Shown here piece by piece: positions 9,092 to 17,534 of a DNA stretch of 54,568 nt (positions are counted from its first letter, which is position 1; every line of letters begins with the position of its first letter). The position numbers and the translations under genes were made by a program. The notes below the pieces were generated by a model. The model made no database searches and was not told where the DNA came from. It worked only from the letters and a program-made list of their open reading frames with translations. This stretch comes from an uncultured Victivallis sp. (GTDB taxonomy: Bacteria > Verrucomicrobiota > Lentisphaeria > Victivallales > Victivallaceae), in contig CALXOE010000019.1 of the NCBI GenBank assembly GCA_944389935.1, positions 1-54,568 on the forward strand. Direction: 5' to 3'.

Positions 9092-9931
9092 CTATTTGGA
9101 ATCGAGAGCTGTTTTCAGCTGCCGGAGATAAGCTGCCAGATCGCCGCCGCCCTCGAATCCGCCGATTTTTTCGCCGGCGGCGTTGAGAATCAGAGTCGCG
9201 GGCAGGTCGGCAGGCTGATACTTCTCCAGCAGTTCGCTGTTCTGGCGGAGAATCGGGCGCGGCAGAAGCACCGAACGCGGAAAATCGATGCAGACCAGCA
9301 CGGCTTTCCCCGCGGCGAATTCGTGCAGAGCTTTGTTTTCAAGCACGTCGGACTTGAATTTTCTGCTCTCCGGGCTCCAGTCCGAGCCGGTGAACACGAG
9401 GACGACCGGGAGTTTCTTCTCCGTCGCAAGTGCGAGAGCCTTGTCGAAGTTGTTCATCCAGCCGGCGGCGGGAATGTAATCCGCCTCTTTCGCCGGATTC
9501 AGAGCTGCTTTGAGCGTGGCGATGAAGTCTCCCTGGGGAGTGTAGCCGAGCCGGTCGATTTCGCGGCCGTCGGCATCGACCAGAAGCACGGTCGGAAATC
9601 CCTCGACCCGGTAGCGCGCCTGCCACTCCTCGTTCTGGCGGGCGAGGGATTCCGGGAGCTGCTGCTCCTGCGGAAAATCGAGATAGAGCAGAACCACTTT
9701 CCCCTTTGCAAAATCCCGGAAGCGCTGAGTCTGGAGCACTTTCTCGGAGAAGATCTTGCAGTACGGACACCAGTCCGATCCCGTGAAGTAGGCGAATACC
9801 GGCAGATTTTCTGCTTTCGCTTCCGCCAGTGCGGCTTTGGCGTCGGTGAACCAGTTTCCGTCCGGCGGCGACGCGAACAGCACAGTGCAGATTCCGAACA
9901 GCAAGACGGACAAGGCAGACAGTTTCTTCAT
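9092..9931 (-). CDS. Secreted protein with two thioredoxin-like domains, the second lacking cysteines
   Basis: The ATG at 9931 is chosen because it follows AGGAG and begins a clean signal peptide (MKKLSALSVLLFGICTVLFA); a longer frame upstream has no such features. The 279-residue product holds two tandem thioredoxin folds. The first has the motif FTGSDWCPYCKIF with a CxxC site near residue 54. The second repeats the context as FTGSDWSPESRKF near residue 184, where both cysteines are replaced by Ser. The first domain resembles the DUF255/thioredoxin_7 type. It is the first gene of an operon with the DsbD-like protein, which probably keeps the CPYC site reduced. The second domain can no longer be redox-active and may bind partners. 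Confidence 0.85.
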   Translation of the reverse strand: MKKLSALSVLLFGICTVLFASPPDGNWFTDAKAALAEAKAENLPVFAYFTGSDWCPYCKIFSEKVLQTQRFRDFAKGKVVLLYLDFPQEQQLPESLARQNEEWQARYRVEGFPTVLLVDADGREIDRLGYTPQGDFIATLKAALNPAKEADYIPAAGWMNNFDKALALATEKKLPVVLVFTGSDWSPESRKFKSDVLENKALHEFAAGKAVLVCIDFPRSVLLPRPILRQNSELLEKYQPADLPATLILNAAGEKIGGFEGGGDLAAYLRQLKTALDSK

Positions 9932-10083
9932 GGCAGCTCCTGTAATTTTTCTGAACAGCTCGATCGTTCGGTTGACAATTTCTCCTGTACAAGCAAAATA
10001 CAACGTTTCGGCCGCTCCGTCAATCCCCGGAGTCGTTTTATCGATCATTTTCCGAAAAAAAAGCGTTTTTTTCTCTTTCTCTC

Positions 10084-10129
10084 TTGACTTTTGGTGTCGG
10101 ATTTGTCATAATAAAATCATATCGATATG
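10084..10129 (+). promoter_or_regulatory. Sigma-70-type promoter with downstream palindromic operator
   Basis: TTGACT (10084-10089) and CATAAT (10107-10112) are separated by 17 bp. The perfect 12-bp palindrome CATATCGATATG lies at 10118-10129, about where transcription would start, followed by another half-site CGATATG. It is a plausible autoregulatory operator for the GntR-type gene beginning at 10155. Confidence 0.7.
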
Positions 10130-10154
10130 CGATATGTTTTTTTAAGGATGCGGA

Positions 10155-11222
10155 ATGATACAGACGAATTACAAACATCAACAGCTCTGCGAGCAGCTGC
10201 GGCGGGAGATTTCGTCCGGGGCGTTTGCGGGGAGGCGGTTCTACACCGTCAAGGCGATGATGGAGCGGTTTCAGGTGAGCCAGGCGACTTTGACGAAAGC
10301 GCTTCAGCCGCTGTATGATGAGGGGCTGATTTACAGTGTGAGCGGCAAGGGGACGTTTGTCTCCGGAAACACGGGGCGGAGCGGCGGGGAGAAAAGGGAA
10401 GTTCTGCCGACGGTCTACTGCATTGCCGCTTCCGAAGAGATGTTCGACCCGGCCCGGACTTCGCCGGACTGGTGTTTTACGCAGTTGATCCTCAAGGGGG
10501 TGGTCGCGGCTTCCCGCAGGCGCGGCATTCCGGTCAACATTGCGCCGATTTCCACGGGGATAGAGGCATTCCGGAATCTCGCTGACCGGGAGGACACGAT
10601 GTTCATCTTTCTCAATTACGAATCCTGTGAACAGCTTGTGGAGTACGTGGTGCGGAAAGGTGCGGCTTATTCTCTCTACACGAACGAACCGTTCGGCCGC
10701 AAGTTGAATACGGTGTTCTGTGACGTGGGGAAAGCGACGGAGGACGCGACTTCGGTTCTGGCGGAGCAGGGGCATCGCGAGATTGCGTTTTTCGGAGACT
10801 ATCCGGATTCGGCGCGGCACCGCGGCTACCGGCGGGCGCTGCGGCGGTACGGCTTGCCCTGCCGGGAGGAGTACGGCTGGTTCGTCTACCGCGGGTTGCC
10901 GGTGCCGGCCCGGGAAGAGGCGCTCAAACATCTGCCGGAGTGCCCGGAGGTGAGCGCGGTTGTGACCGCCACTGACTACCGGGCGATCGGGCTATTGCAG
11001 GCGCTCCGGGAGCAGGAGCGCAACTGTGCGGTCATCAGCATCGACAACATGTGGAAATATTACCCGTCCGCTCCGGCGCTGACCTCGATCGACATGCACC
11101 TGGAGCAGGCGGGCGAGGCGCTGTTTGAGGCGCTGATGCAGAAACATGAGGACGGACTGGACCGGCAGAGGACGATTCCGCACACCCTGGAGTATGGAAG
11201 TGAGCAGAATAAACAATTTTGA
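10155..11222 (+). CDS. GntR-type / LacI-sensor transcriptional regulator
   Basis: This is a 355-residue regulator with a GntR winged helix at residues 1-75 (KAMMERFQVSQATLTKALQP, then GLIYSVSGKGTFVSG) and a LacI-like sugar sensor domain (about 85-340). The sensor shows AEQGHREIAFFGDYPDSARHRGY and CAVISIDNMWKYYPSAPALT, features typical of this fold. It heads a rightward locus containing the leader-cassette ORF and a large secreted hydrolase, which it probably controls. The promoter spacer and a perfect palindrome just upstream point to autoregulation. The inducer is unknown. Confidence 0.9.
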   Translation: MIQTNYKHQQLCEQLRREISSGAFAGRRFYTVKAMMERFQVSQATLTKALQPLYDEGLIYSVSGKGTFVSGNTGRSGGEKREVLPTVYCIAASEEMFDPARTSPDWCFTQLILKGVVAASRRRGIPVNIAPISTGIEAFRNLADREDTMFIFLNYESCEQLVEYVVRKGAAYSLYTNEPFGRKLNTVFCDVGKATEDATSVLAEQGHREIAFFGDYPDSARHRGYRRALRRYGLPCREEYGWFVYRGLPVPAREEALKHLPECPEVSAVVTATDYRAIGLLQALREQERNCAVISIDNMWKYYPSAPALTSIDMHLEQAGEALFEALMQKHEDGLDRQRTIPHTLEYGSEQNKQF

Positions 11223-11250
11223 TATTCAATGAGATAGAAAGGGAATCATC

Positions 11251-11709
11251 ATGAAGTGCAATTTCACATCAGTTGAATTTCAAATGGTGAAAATAGTTCA
11301 CTTTCCACTCATCGCTCGGCAGCGCATTCCAGCGCCCGGCAGAACAAGAGAGGGGTTCGGGGGAGAGAAAGCGGCAGGAAAGGCCGCGTCTCTCCCCGTA
11401 CCAACCATCCATCAAACTCCTCATCGGCCAAGCATTGCCGCGCAACAGAGTCTCCGCTCGGCAAGCGGCGAAGTGGAGCAAAAACGCGAATGGGTCTTTC
11501 CGCAGAAAAGCGGGAAGAGCCGTTCGCGTTTTTGCGGCTCTTTCCCCTCGCGTCGGCCGACCGCAGCCGAGTCCGACTCCGACCCGTACGCGGCACCGGC
11601 ACCCTGCCGGACGCCGGGGGTGCGGGGGGCGGCGGAAACGCCCCCCGCTGCCCACGACTCTGCAACGTTCAGGAAGGCGGAAACGCCCCGGCCTCCCACT
11701 AGACGGTAA
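11251..11709 (+). CDS. Leader-cassette ORF, probable relic of a pseudopilin gene
   Basis: The 152-codon frame starts at an ATG with a good upstream GAAAGGGAA ribosome site. Its first residues, MKCNFTSVEF, look like a degenerate prepilin signal. It then runs through the repeated leader cassette ([47 protein letters not shown]), which is nearly the same peptide as in the 31 kb pseudopilin. Unlike that gene, the frame ends without the second prepilin motif or any globular domain. The tail repeats part of the cassette end and stops 48 bp before the hydrolase gene. It may be a decayed pseudopilin or a translated leader with a regulatory role. Whether the peptide is made is unknown. Confidence 0.4.
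   Translation: MKCNFTSVEFQMVKIVHFPLIARQRIPAPGRTREGFGGEKAAGKAASLPVPTIHQTPHRPSIAAQQSLRSASGEVEQKREWVFPQKSGKSRSRFCGSFPSRRPTAAESDSDPYAAPAPCRTPGVRGAAETPPAAHDSATFRKAETPRPPTRR
11335..11676 (+). repeat. Leader cassette, copy A (full length, 342 bp)
   Basis: This copy matches the one at 31743-32083 (opposite strand) over its whole length, by eye with roughly 85% identity. Three hairpins can be drawn. The first is 11360-11397 (GGGGAGAGA with TCTCTCCCC). The second is a 26-bp stem, 11478-11503 with 11510-11535, with loop AGAAAA. The third is a small one, CCGGCA-CCC-TGCCGG, near 11595-11610. It is in sense orientation upstream of the hydrolase at 11758. It is not an insertion sequence of a kind I recognise. 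Confidence 0.8.
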
Positions 11710-11757
11710 CAGTAAAACGACAGGAACAGTTCATAAGAATAAATACAGGTTGACCAG

Positions 11758-14217
11758 ATGAAACGACACACACTGGGAATTCTGCTGGCGGTTCTCTGCC
11801 TCGCGACGGCGGGCGGAGCCGGGGAGCTGGAGCTGCCTGCTCCGGAGAAATGGGCGTCGATCGGGGAGGGAACCCGGTTGGAGGCGGCGGACGGGATCTG
11901 GCGGGTCGTGCCGGGAACGGGCCGGGAGACGAGTGTCTGGACGCGGCCGGTGGTGGCGTTTGAACCGGCGAAGTACCGGGTTCAATTCCGCTACCGGCTC
12001 GGGGAGGGGGAGCTTCACTTCATCATCAAACACGGCAACGACACCTATGCGCTGCTGGAGAAACGGCTTCCGGCGACGGGGGGCGAATGGCGAAAGTTCG
12101 AGGCGGAGATGGAGGAGAGTGTGCCGGGTGTGCACGGATCGGTCTGGTTTCATGTGGTGCGACCGACCGAGATCGCCGATCTCCGGCTGGAACGGATTCT
12201 CTCGGAGTCCGAGAGGGCGTCGGCGGAGCGGATCCGGGCCGTGCCGGTGCGTCAGGCGGAACCGGTTGCGCCGGAAGATTCTTCTCTGCCGGATTTGACT
12301 GGAACGTTTCTCATTGCGCAGGAGTGGCATTCGTGGTTTTACGCCTCGTCGGCGCCGGAGGGTGGGGATGATTTCTTTCTGACCTGGGGATATCACGACG
12401 GGCGCAGCGAATACTTCACGAGTTCGGGGCCGCTCTGGCGCCGGGCGGGGGCGGATCTGATTTATCCGTACCTCGGGTTCTATTCGTCCGGAAATCCGGA
12501 GGTGATCCGCTGGCAGCTGCGCTGCATGAAGAACAGCGGGCTGGACGGGGTGCTCATGCAGCTTTATCCCGATCCGGCGCTGGGGCGGAAATTCATGAAT
12601 CTCGAACACTTTGAGCAGTGCCTCAAACAGGCGCAGGAGGAGGAATTCCGCCTCGGGATTCACGACGAAATCCAGTTTATGCCCGCATCGGCGAAGAAGA
12701 TTGACGCATTTGTCGAGCGGGCGCTCTCGGTGCTCTCGCTGGCGAAACGCTATCCGGACGCATTTCTGCGGAGGAACGGGCGGATCGTCTATCAGTACGA
12801 GGCGTGGAATCTGCCCTACTCCCCTGAGGAGCATCAGCGGATCATGGAGACGGTCGAGAAAGCGTTCGGGGAGCCGGTTTACTGGATGGTGTGCGGCCCG
12901 GCGGAGAAGATGGTTCAGGTGGAAGGGCTCGCCTGTCTGAAACACCCGGCCAACGTCTGGACGCACTACCGGCAGGAGGGGACGAAAACCTACGGCACGG
13001 GCGGCGACCGGTGGGAGGCGGAGCGTTTTCCGCCGGACGAGGCGATCTTCTGGAAACGGTGGAGCGAGAGCGTGCGCAAGAGCGCCGAACTCGTCGCCGA
13101 GGCGAATAAAACCCGGAAAAACAAACTCGAGCACGCGGTCTGGATCTATCCGGGATTCAACAACGCGGGACGCTGGGCGAAAGTTCCGAGCGTGCTGCCG
13201 GAACGTTCGTTCGACCGGAGCGAATATTTTGTGCGGGCGATCCGCGCGGCGCTGGAAGCGGCGGGGCCGGAAGTCATCGTGAATCTCTCATCGTGGAACG
13301 ACCGCGAGGAGAAGACCGCGCTTGAACCGTCGTGGAGCAACGAGTCTCCCGACCCGTTTGCGATGGTCCGGCTGCTGGCGCGGATGAAGCGCCGGGAGTT
13401 TCAGGAGCCGCCGCTGCCGCCGAAAGAGTATGTCGATCCGTGGATGTGGAGCGTGCTTTACGGGATCGACCGGACGCCGCCGCGGATTACGGGAATCCGG
13501 CTGCATGTTTCCGAGGCGAATCTCGCGGTGGACGCGGTCGACGACCTGAGCGGTCCGGTGCGGGTCGAGGCGAGTGCCGCGCCGCTGGCGGCGTCGGCGC
13601 GCGAAGTGCCGGTCAAACCGGGCGAGTCGATCCGGCTGACGCTCGCGGTGCCGAAACGGCCGGAGGGGTGCGGCGGCGTGTTCCTCGGAATCAAATACCG
13701 GGCGGCGGCAGGTACGTCGCTGGTCTGTTCGCTGAACTATCCCCGCCGGGTGGAACGGGGAATCTTCCGCGGGAACGGCGCGGCCGCGACCACGATTCCG
13801 GCCGGTCCGGTGCTGCACGGCCGGAGCGGGGCGCGCTGGCATGCCGTCCGGCTGCCGAACTTCCGGCTCGAACCGGATCGCTCCGGTGCGGTCGAAGTGA
13901 CGTTCCGCCACCCCGGAAAAGCCGGAGAGGGGGAAGAGGCGGTCATCGAACAGCTCGCGATCTTCCCGGAGGAGATCGTGAACGAAACCTCGCGCGGTTT
14001 CGCGCTGCCGGGCGCGGGGAGAGAGGTGCGTACATTCGTGGTGGGATTCCCCGATAAACTTCTGCCGCGGAACTTCACGGGGATTCCGATTGCGCTTCAG
14101 GCCGTCGACGCGGAGGGGAATCGTTCTGCCATTCAGATTTTCGACCTGTCGGAACGGGAGATGAATTCCGCGCTCGGCGGGTGGAGCATCGAGTGCGACG
14201 AGGTGTGCTGGCGCTGA
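11758..14217 (+). CDS. Large secreted protein, GH71/GH99-like glycoside hydrolase
   Basis: This 819-residue protein has a signal peptide (1-20), an N-terminal beta-sandwich likely to bind carbohydrate (about 25-150), and a central barrel from about 175 to 560. The barrel shows LIYPYLGFYSSGNPEVIRWQ, GLDGVLMQLYP, and the end motif VNLSSWNDREEKTALEPSW. That pattern (W-N-D ... E-P-S) resembles the GH71/GH99 group, which act on alpha-glucans or alpha-mannosides. A C-terminal beta-rich region (about 570-815) completes it. The family call is by motif memory, not by search. It is the enzyme of the locus headed by the GntR gene at 10155, and is separated from it only by the leader-cassette ORF. Confidence 0.6.
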   Translation: MKRHTLGILLAVLCLATAGGAGELELPAPEKWASIGEGTRLEAADGIWRVVPGTGRETSVWTRPVVAFEPAKYRVQFRYRLGEGELHFIIKHGNDTYALLEKRLPATGGEWRKFEAEMEESVPGVHGSVWFHVVRPTEIADLRLERILSESERASAERIRAVPVRQAEPVAPEDSSLPDLTGTFLIAQEWHSWFYASSAPEGGDDFFLTWGYHDGRSEYFTSSGPLWRRAGADLIYPYLGFYSSGNPEVIRWQLRCMKNSGLDGVLMQLYPDPALGRKFMNLEHFEQCLKQAQEEEFRLGIHDEIQFMPASAKKIDAFVERALSVLSLAKRYPDAFLRRNGRIVYQYEAWNLPYSPEEHQRIMETVEKAFGEPVYWMVCGPAEKMVQVEGLACLKHPANVWTHYRQEGTKTYGTGGDRWEAERFPPDEAIFWKRWSESVRKSAELVAEANKTRKNKLEHAVWIYPGFNNAGRWAKVPSVLPERSFDRSEYFVRAIRAALEAAGPEVIVNLSSWNDREEKTALEPSWSNESPDPFAMVRLLARMKRREFQEPPLPPKEYVDPWMWSVLYGIDRTPPRITGIRLHVSEANLAVDAVDDLSGPVRVEASAAPLAASAREVPVKPGESIRLTLAVPKRPEGCGGVFLGIKYRAAAGTSLVCSLNYPRRVERGIFRGNGAAATTIPAGPVLHGRSGARWHAVRLPNFRLEPDRSGAVEVTFRHPGKAGEGEEAVIEQLAIFPEEIVNETSRGFALPGAGREVRTFVVGFPDKLLPRNFTGIPIALQAVDAEGNRSAIQIFDLSEREMNSALGGWSIECDEVCWR

Positions 14218-14265
14218 GCGGACCCGGCGGAGGCGGGAGGTTTTCGGGAAAGAGAACTTCTGTTG

Positions 14266-14294
14266 TTGCACAAAGCGGGAATGCGGGGTATATT
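14266..14294 (+). promoter_or_regulatory. Sigma-70-type promoter of the pepD gene
   Basis: TTGCAC (14266-14271) and TATATT (14289-14294) are 17 bp apart. The ATG at 14328 follows after AAGGAGA, so the dipeptidase gene appears to have its own promoter. Confidence 0.6.
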
Positions 14295-14327
14295 CTCTGC
14301 AAACCATGGAAGCAAGGAGAGTTTGCC

Positions 14328-15773
14328 ATGACGAATACACGCAGGGAATTACCCGAACCGGCTCCGCTCTGGCGGATTTTTGAAAACATCTGCAGCATCC
14401 CGCACCCGTCGGGACACGAAAAGGCACTGGCGGAAGCGCTTTCGGCGTTTGCGCGCGAACGGGGGCTCGCCGTGCGCAGCGATTCGTACGGGAATCTTCG
14501 CATCGACCGCCCGGCCTCTCCCGGATTCGAGGGGAGACCGGCGGTTATTCTGCAGGCGCATCTGGATATGGTGCCGCAGGCGGAGCGCGGGAGCGCGTTC
14601 GATTTCACGCGCGACCCGATTCCGACCGTGATCGAGGACGGCTGGATGCGTTCTGCAGCCGGAACCACGCTCGGGGCGGATGACGGCATCGGGGTCGCGG
14701 CGGCGCTCGCGCTTCTGACCGACGAGGGATTCCGGTCGGGGCCGCTCGCCGCGGTGTTCACGCTTTCCGAGGAGGTCGGACTCAACGGGGCGGTAGCGCT
14801 CGATCCGGCGTTTCTCAAGGGAGATTTTCTGCTGAACCTCGACTCCGAGGACGAGGGGGAACTCTTCATCGGCTGCGCGGGCGGCGCGCGGCTCGAAGCG
14901 GATCTGCCGATCGAGTCCGAAGCGGTTCCGCCGGGTGTCGCGGGGGCGCTCCTCGAGGTGAAAGGGCTCGCCGGGGGGCACTCCGGCTGCAACATCGCCG
15001 ACCGGCGCGGCAATGCGGTGCGCTTTCTCGGGCTCGCGCTCAAAGCGGCGGGCGAGGCTGCGCGCGTCTCTTCGATGCGCGGCGGTTCGCTCGACAACGC
15101 GATTCCGCGCGAGGCGGAGGCGGTCGTCGTGCTGAAGCCGGAAGAGGTCGAGCCCGTCCGCAGCCGCCTGGCTGTGCTGGTTGAACAGCTGCAAAAGGAG
15201 TATGTTCTGCCGGAGACGTTTGCGATCGAACTGGCGGATGCTCCGCTCCCGGATACGGTCTGGACGGATGCGTTTCAGCGTCGGGTCGTGCTGGCGCTCG
15301 CAGAGTGCCCGGACGGCGTACTCGAGATGGATGCCCGGTTCGGGATTCCGCGCACGAGCACGAACCTGGCGGCGGTGCTGGAGCGGGACGGGATGCTGGT
15401 TCTGCGCACGAGTCAGCGCAGTCTGGTCGATGTGGAGCGGCGGGCGGCTACGGAACGGGTTGCGAAACACTTTCGCGGAGTCGGTGCGACGGTGAGAGTT
15501 GACAGCGAATATCCGGGCTGGACGCCCGCGCCGGAGTCGAAACTGCTGAGGACGGCGACGGCGCTCTACCGGGAGCTTTTCGGCGTCGATGCGAAAGTGA
15601 AAGTCATTCCCGCCGGACTCGAATGCGGGATTTTCGCGGGGAAGCGCCCGGGGCTCGATATGATTTCGTTCGGGCCGACGGTGGTCGATCCGCACAGTCC
15701 GTCCGAGCGGGTCGGACTCGAAAGCGTCGAGCGGTTCTATTCATTTCTCGGGGCGCTGATTTCCGCCCTGTGA
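14328..15773 (+). CDS. pepD: Aminoacyl-histidine dipeptidase, M20C metallopeptidase
   Basis: The 481-residue enzyme cleaves Xaa-His and other dipeptides in the cytoplasm. Diagnostic features: IPHPSGHEKALAEAL near residue 20, the zinc ligand block LQAHLDMVPQ near 80, GTTLGADDGIGVAAALAL near 110, the catalytic Glu pair in TLSEEVGLNGA near 145, and NLDSEDEGELFIGCAGG near 175. The ATG at 14328 is chosen over upstream frame extension because it follows AAGGAGA by seven bases and starts the conserved domain. The length matches bacterial PepD (about 485). It has its own promoter and is not obviously linked in function to the flanking hydrolases. Confidence 0.93.
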   Translation: MTNTRRELPEPAPLWRIFENICSIPHPSGHEKALAEALSAFARERGLAVRSDSYGNLRIDRPASPGFEGRPAVILQAHLDMVPQAERGSAFDFTRDPIPTVIEDGWMRSAAGTTLGADDGIGVAAALALLTDEGFRSGPLAAVFTLSEEVGLNGAVALDPAFLKGDFLLNLDSEDEGELFIGCAGGARLEADLPIESEAVPPGVAGALLEVKGLAGGHSGCNIADRRGNAVRFLGLALKAAGEAARVSSMRGGSLDNAIPREAEAVVVLKPEEVEPVRSRLAVLVEQLQKEYVLPETFAIELADAPLPDTVWTDAFQRRVVLALAECPDGVLEMDARFGIPRTSTNLAAVLERDGMLVLRTSQRSLVDVERRAATERVAKHFRGVGATVRVDSEYPGWTPAPESKLLRTATALYRELFGVDAKVKVIPAGLECGIFAGKRPGLDMISFGPTVVDPHSPSERVGLESVERFYSFLGALISAL

Positions 15774-15849
15774 TCTCGAGCCGGAACGGATTTGGTGCGA
15801 TTTCCGATATCTTCGGTCCGATTCCTGATGTTTCCAGTGGAAAAACCAG

Positions 15850-15878
15850 TTGCGATTTGACGGGTTTTGAGGTATAAT
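15850..15878 (+). promoter_or_regulatory. Sigma-70-type promoter of the GH63-like gene
   Basis: TTGCGA (15850-15855) and TATAAT (15873-15878) are separated by 17 bp, upstream of CAAGGAGACGGGC and the ATG at 15914. Confidence 0.6.
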
Positions 15879-15913
15879 TTACCGAGACTTCGTTTAATCG
15901 CAAGGAGACGGGC

Positions 15914-17521
15914 ATGGAGATCGACGGCAGACTGAATATCTGGGGAGAGGGGCAGCTTTTCGCATATTCCGGAGTGGACGGCGAGACGGACTTTCGGAAC
16001 GGGCTGGTGTTGCGGAGTCGGAAAGACGCGGCATTTGATCTCGTTCTGCCGGGCAGGGGAGTTCTGAAGTTATCGCCGCAGCCGCCGGAGCCGGAACGCT
16101 GTTTCCTCTCTTCAGACTGTTTCAAGATCGACGGAACGCGGGGTGTCATGCCCGACTGCCACCATCTGCTCATCGAGGGCGAGGCCGCCGTCGAACTTGC
16201 CGATGACACCTTGAAAACCCTACGGAAAGGCCGCCGGACGCTGATTGGAGAGGCACACCATTTCCGCCCCGATCTCATCGATGCGGATCTGGATGGAATA
16301 TTTGCAGCGCGCCGGGCGTGGTTCGCGCCGCTGCCCGACTTCGGCGTCACTGACCCGGTGCGGCTGGGGGCGCTGGCGAAAGCGTATTCGCAGTTGAAAG
16401 GGCAGATCAACTCGCCATGTCCGGAGATTCCGTATTCCTGGACCACGCCGGACCGCTGGCCGCACCGCTGCATGTGGCTGTGGGATTCGGTCTTTCACGC
16501 GATCGGGCTGCGCCACTTCAATTTGGAGATCGCGCGTGAGAGTCTGCGTGCGGTGCTCTCGCAGCAGCTTCCCGACGGAATGATTCCGCATATGATGTCG
16601 CCGGAGGGCCACTCCGAGATCACGCAGCCGCCGATCCTGGCGTTCGGGGTGGCGATGATTCAGGAGGCGGCGCCCGATCCGGAGTTCGTGCGCGAGGTTT
16701 TCCCGAAGATCGAGCGCCATCTCGAATGGATTTTCGCGAATCGCGACAGCGATGGGAACGGACTGGTCGAATGGTTCATCGAAGCGAATCCGGTCTGCCG
16801 CAGCGGCGAGAGCGGCATGGATAACTCCCCCCGTTTCGACTCCGCCGTCCAGCTCGACGCGACCGATTTCAACAGCTATCTCTCGCTCGAATGCGAGACG
16901 ATGGCGGCGTTCGCCGCTCAGCTCGGAATGAGCGAGCGCGCCGATTACTGGAAACGGCGTCATGCGGAACTCAACGAACGGATGAATCAGCTGCTCTGGA
17001 ACGAAGAGCAGGGGATTTACATGGATCGCGACGTGAATACCGGAACGTTGACCGGCATTGTCGCTTCCTCTGGATTCCTGCCGCTTCTCTGCGGCGCGCC
17101 CTCGCCGGAACAGGCCGCCCGCCTCGTCGCAAACCTGAACGATCCGGCCCGGTTCGCCACTCCGCTGCGGGTTCCGTCGATCAGCCGCGACAATCCGGAA
17201 GCCTACTCCCGGGACCTCTGGCGCGGCCCGGTCTGGATCAACATCAACTACCTCATCGCCCGCGGACTTGAGCGCTGCGGATATCCGGAGGAGGCCCGTC
17301 GGCTGCTGGACGGGACCGTCGCAGTCGAGGAGCATTTTTACCAGCGGTACGGGACGTTTTTTGAATTCTATGACGACCGTTGCGAATTCGATCCGCCTCA
17401 GCTTCTGCGCAAAGGGAAATGCGCTCCGCAGGAGAGTCCCTGCCATCAGGTTCTCTTCGATTACGGCTGGTCAGCCACGCTTTACATCGATATGGTCGCA
17501 CAGCTTTCGCGCCGAAGCTGA
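15914..17521 (+). CDS. GH63-like (alpha/alpha)6-barrel glycosidase
   Basis: This 535-residue protein has no signal peptide and is probably cytoplasmic. From about residue 155 it forms an (alpha/alpha)6 barrel with the pattern of the GH63 C-terminal domain and bacterial glucosylglycerate/mannosylglycerate hydrolases. Diagnostic blocks are PHRCMWLWDSVFHAIGL, GMIPHMMSPEG, DSDGNGLVEWF, RFDSAVQLDATDFNSYL and the late SRDLWRGPVWININYLIARG. The catalytic acids are probably the Asp of MWLWDS or GNGLVEW region and a late Glu in GTFFEFYDD. A substrate cannot be named. A good ribosome site (AAGGAG) sets the start. Confidence 0.75.
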   Translation: MEIDGRLNIWGEGQLFAYSGVDGETDFRNGLVLRSRKDAAFDLVLPGRGVLKLSPQPPEPERCFLSSDCFKIDGTRGVMPDCHHLLIEGEAAVELADDTLKTLRKGRRTLIGEAHHFRPDLIDADLDGIFAARRAWFAPLPDFGVTDPVRLGALAKAYSQLKGQINSPCPEIPYSWTTPDRWPHRCMWLWDSVFHAIGLRHFNLEIARESLRAVLSQQLPDGMIPHMMSPEGHSEITQPPILAFGVAMIQEAAPDPEFVREVFPKIERHLEWIFANRDSDGNGLVEWFIEANPVCRSGESGMDNSPRFDSAVQLDATDFNSYLSLECETMAAFAAQLGMSERADYWKRRHAELNERMNQLLWNEEQGIYMDRDVNTGTLTGIVASSGFLPLLCGAPSPEQAARLVANLNDPARFATPLRVPSISRDNPEAYSRDLWRGPVWININYLIARGLERCGYPEEARRLLDGTVAVEEHFYQRYGTFFEFYDDRCEFDPPQLLRKGKCAPQESPCHQVLFDYGWSATLYIDMVAQLSRRS

Positions 17522-17534
17522 GGCGGAGAGAGGT

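Noticed and set aside
7405..9186. Long plus-strand open frame opposite the DsbD-like gene
   Set aside because: Its translation is Arg/His/Glu-rich with no domain; it is the usual antisense shadow of a GC-rich gene. The minus strand has clear DsbD motifs.
11335..11676. Cassette as an ordinary insertion sequence
   Set aside because: Too short for a transposase, no terminal inverted repeats at its ends, and copies keep one orientation and reading frame relative to pilin genes.
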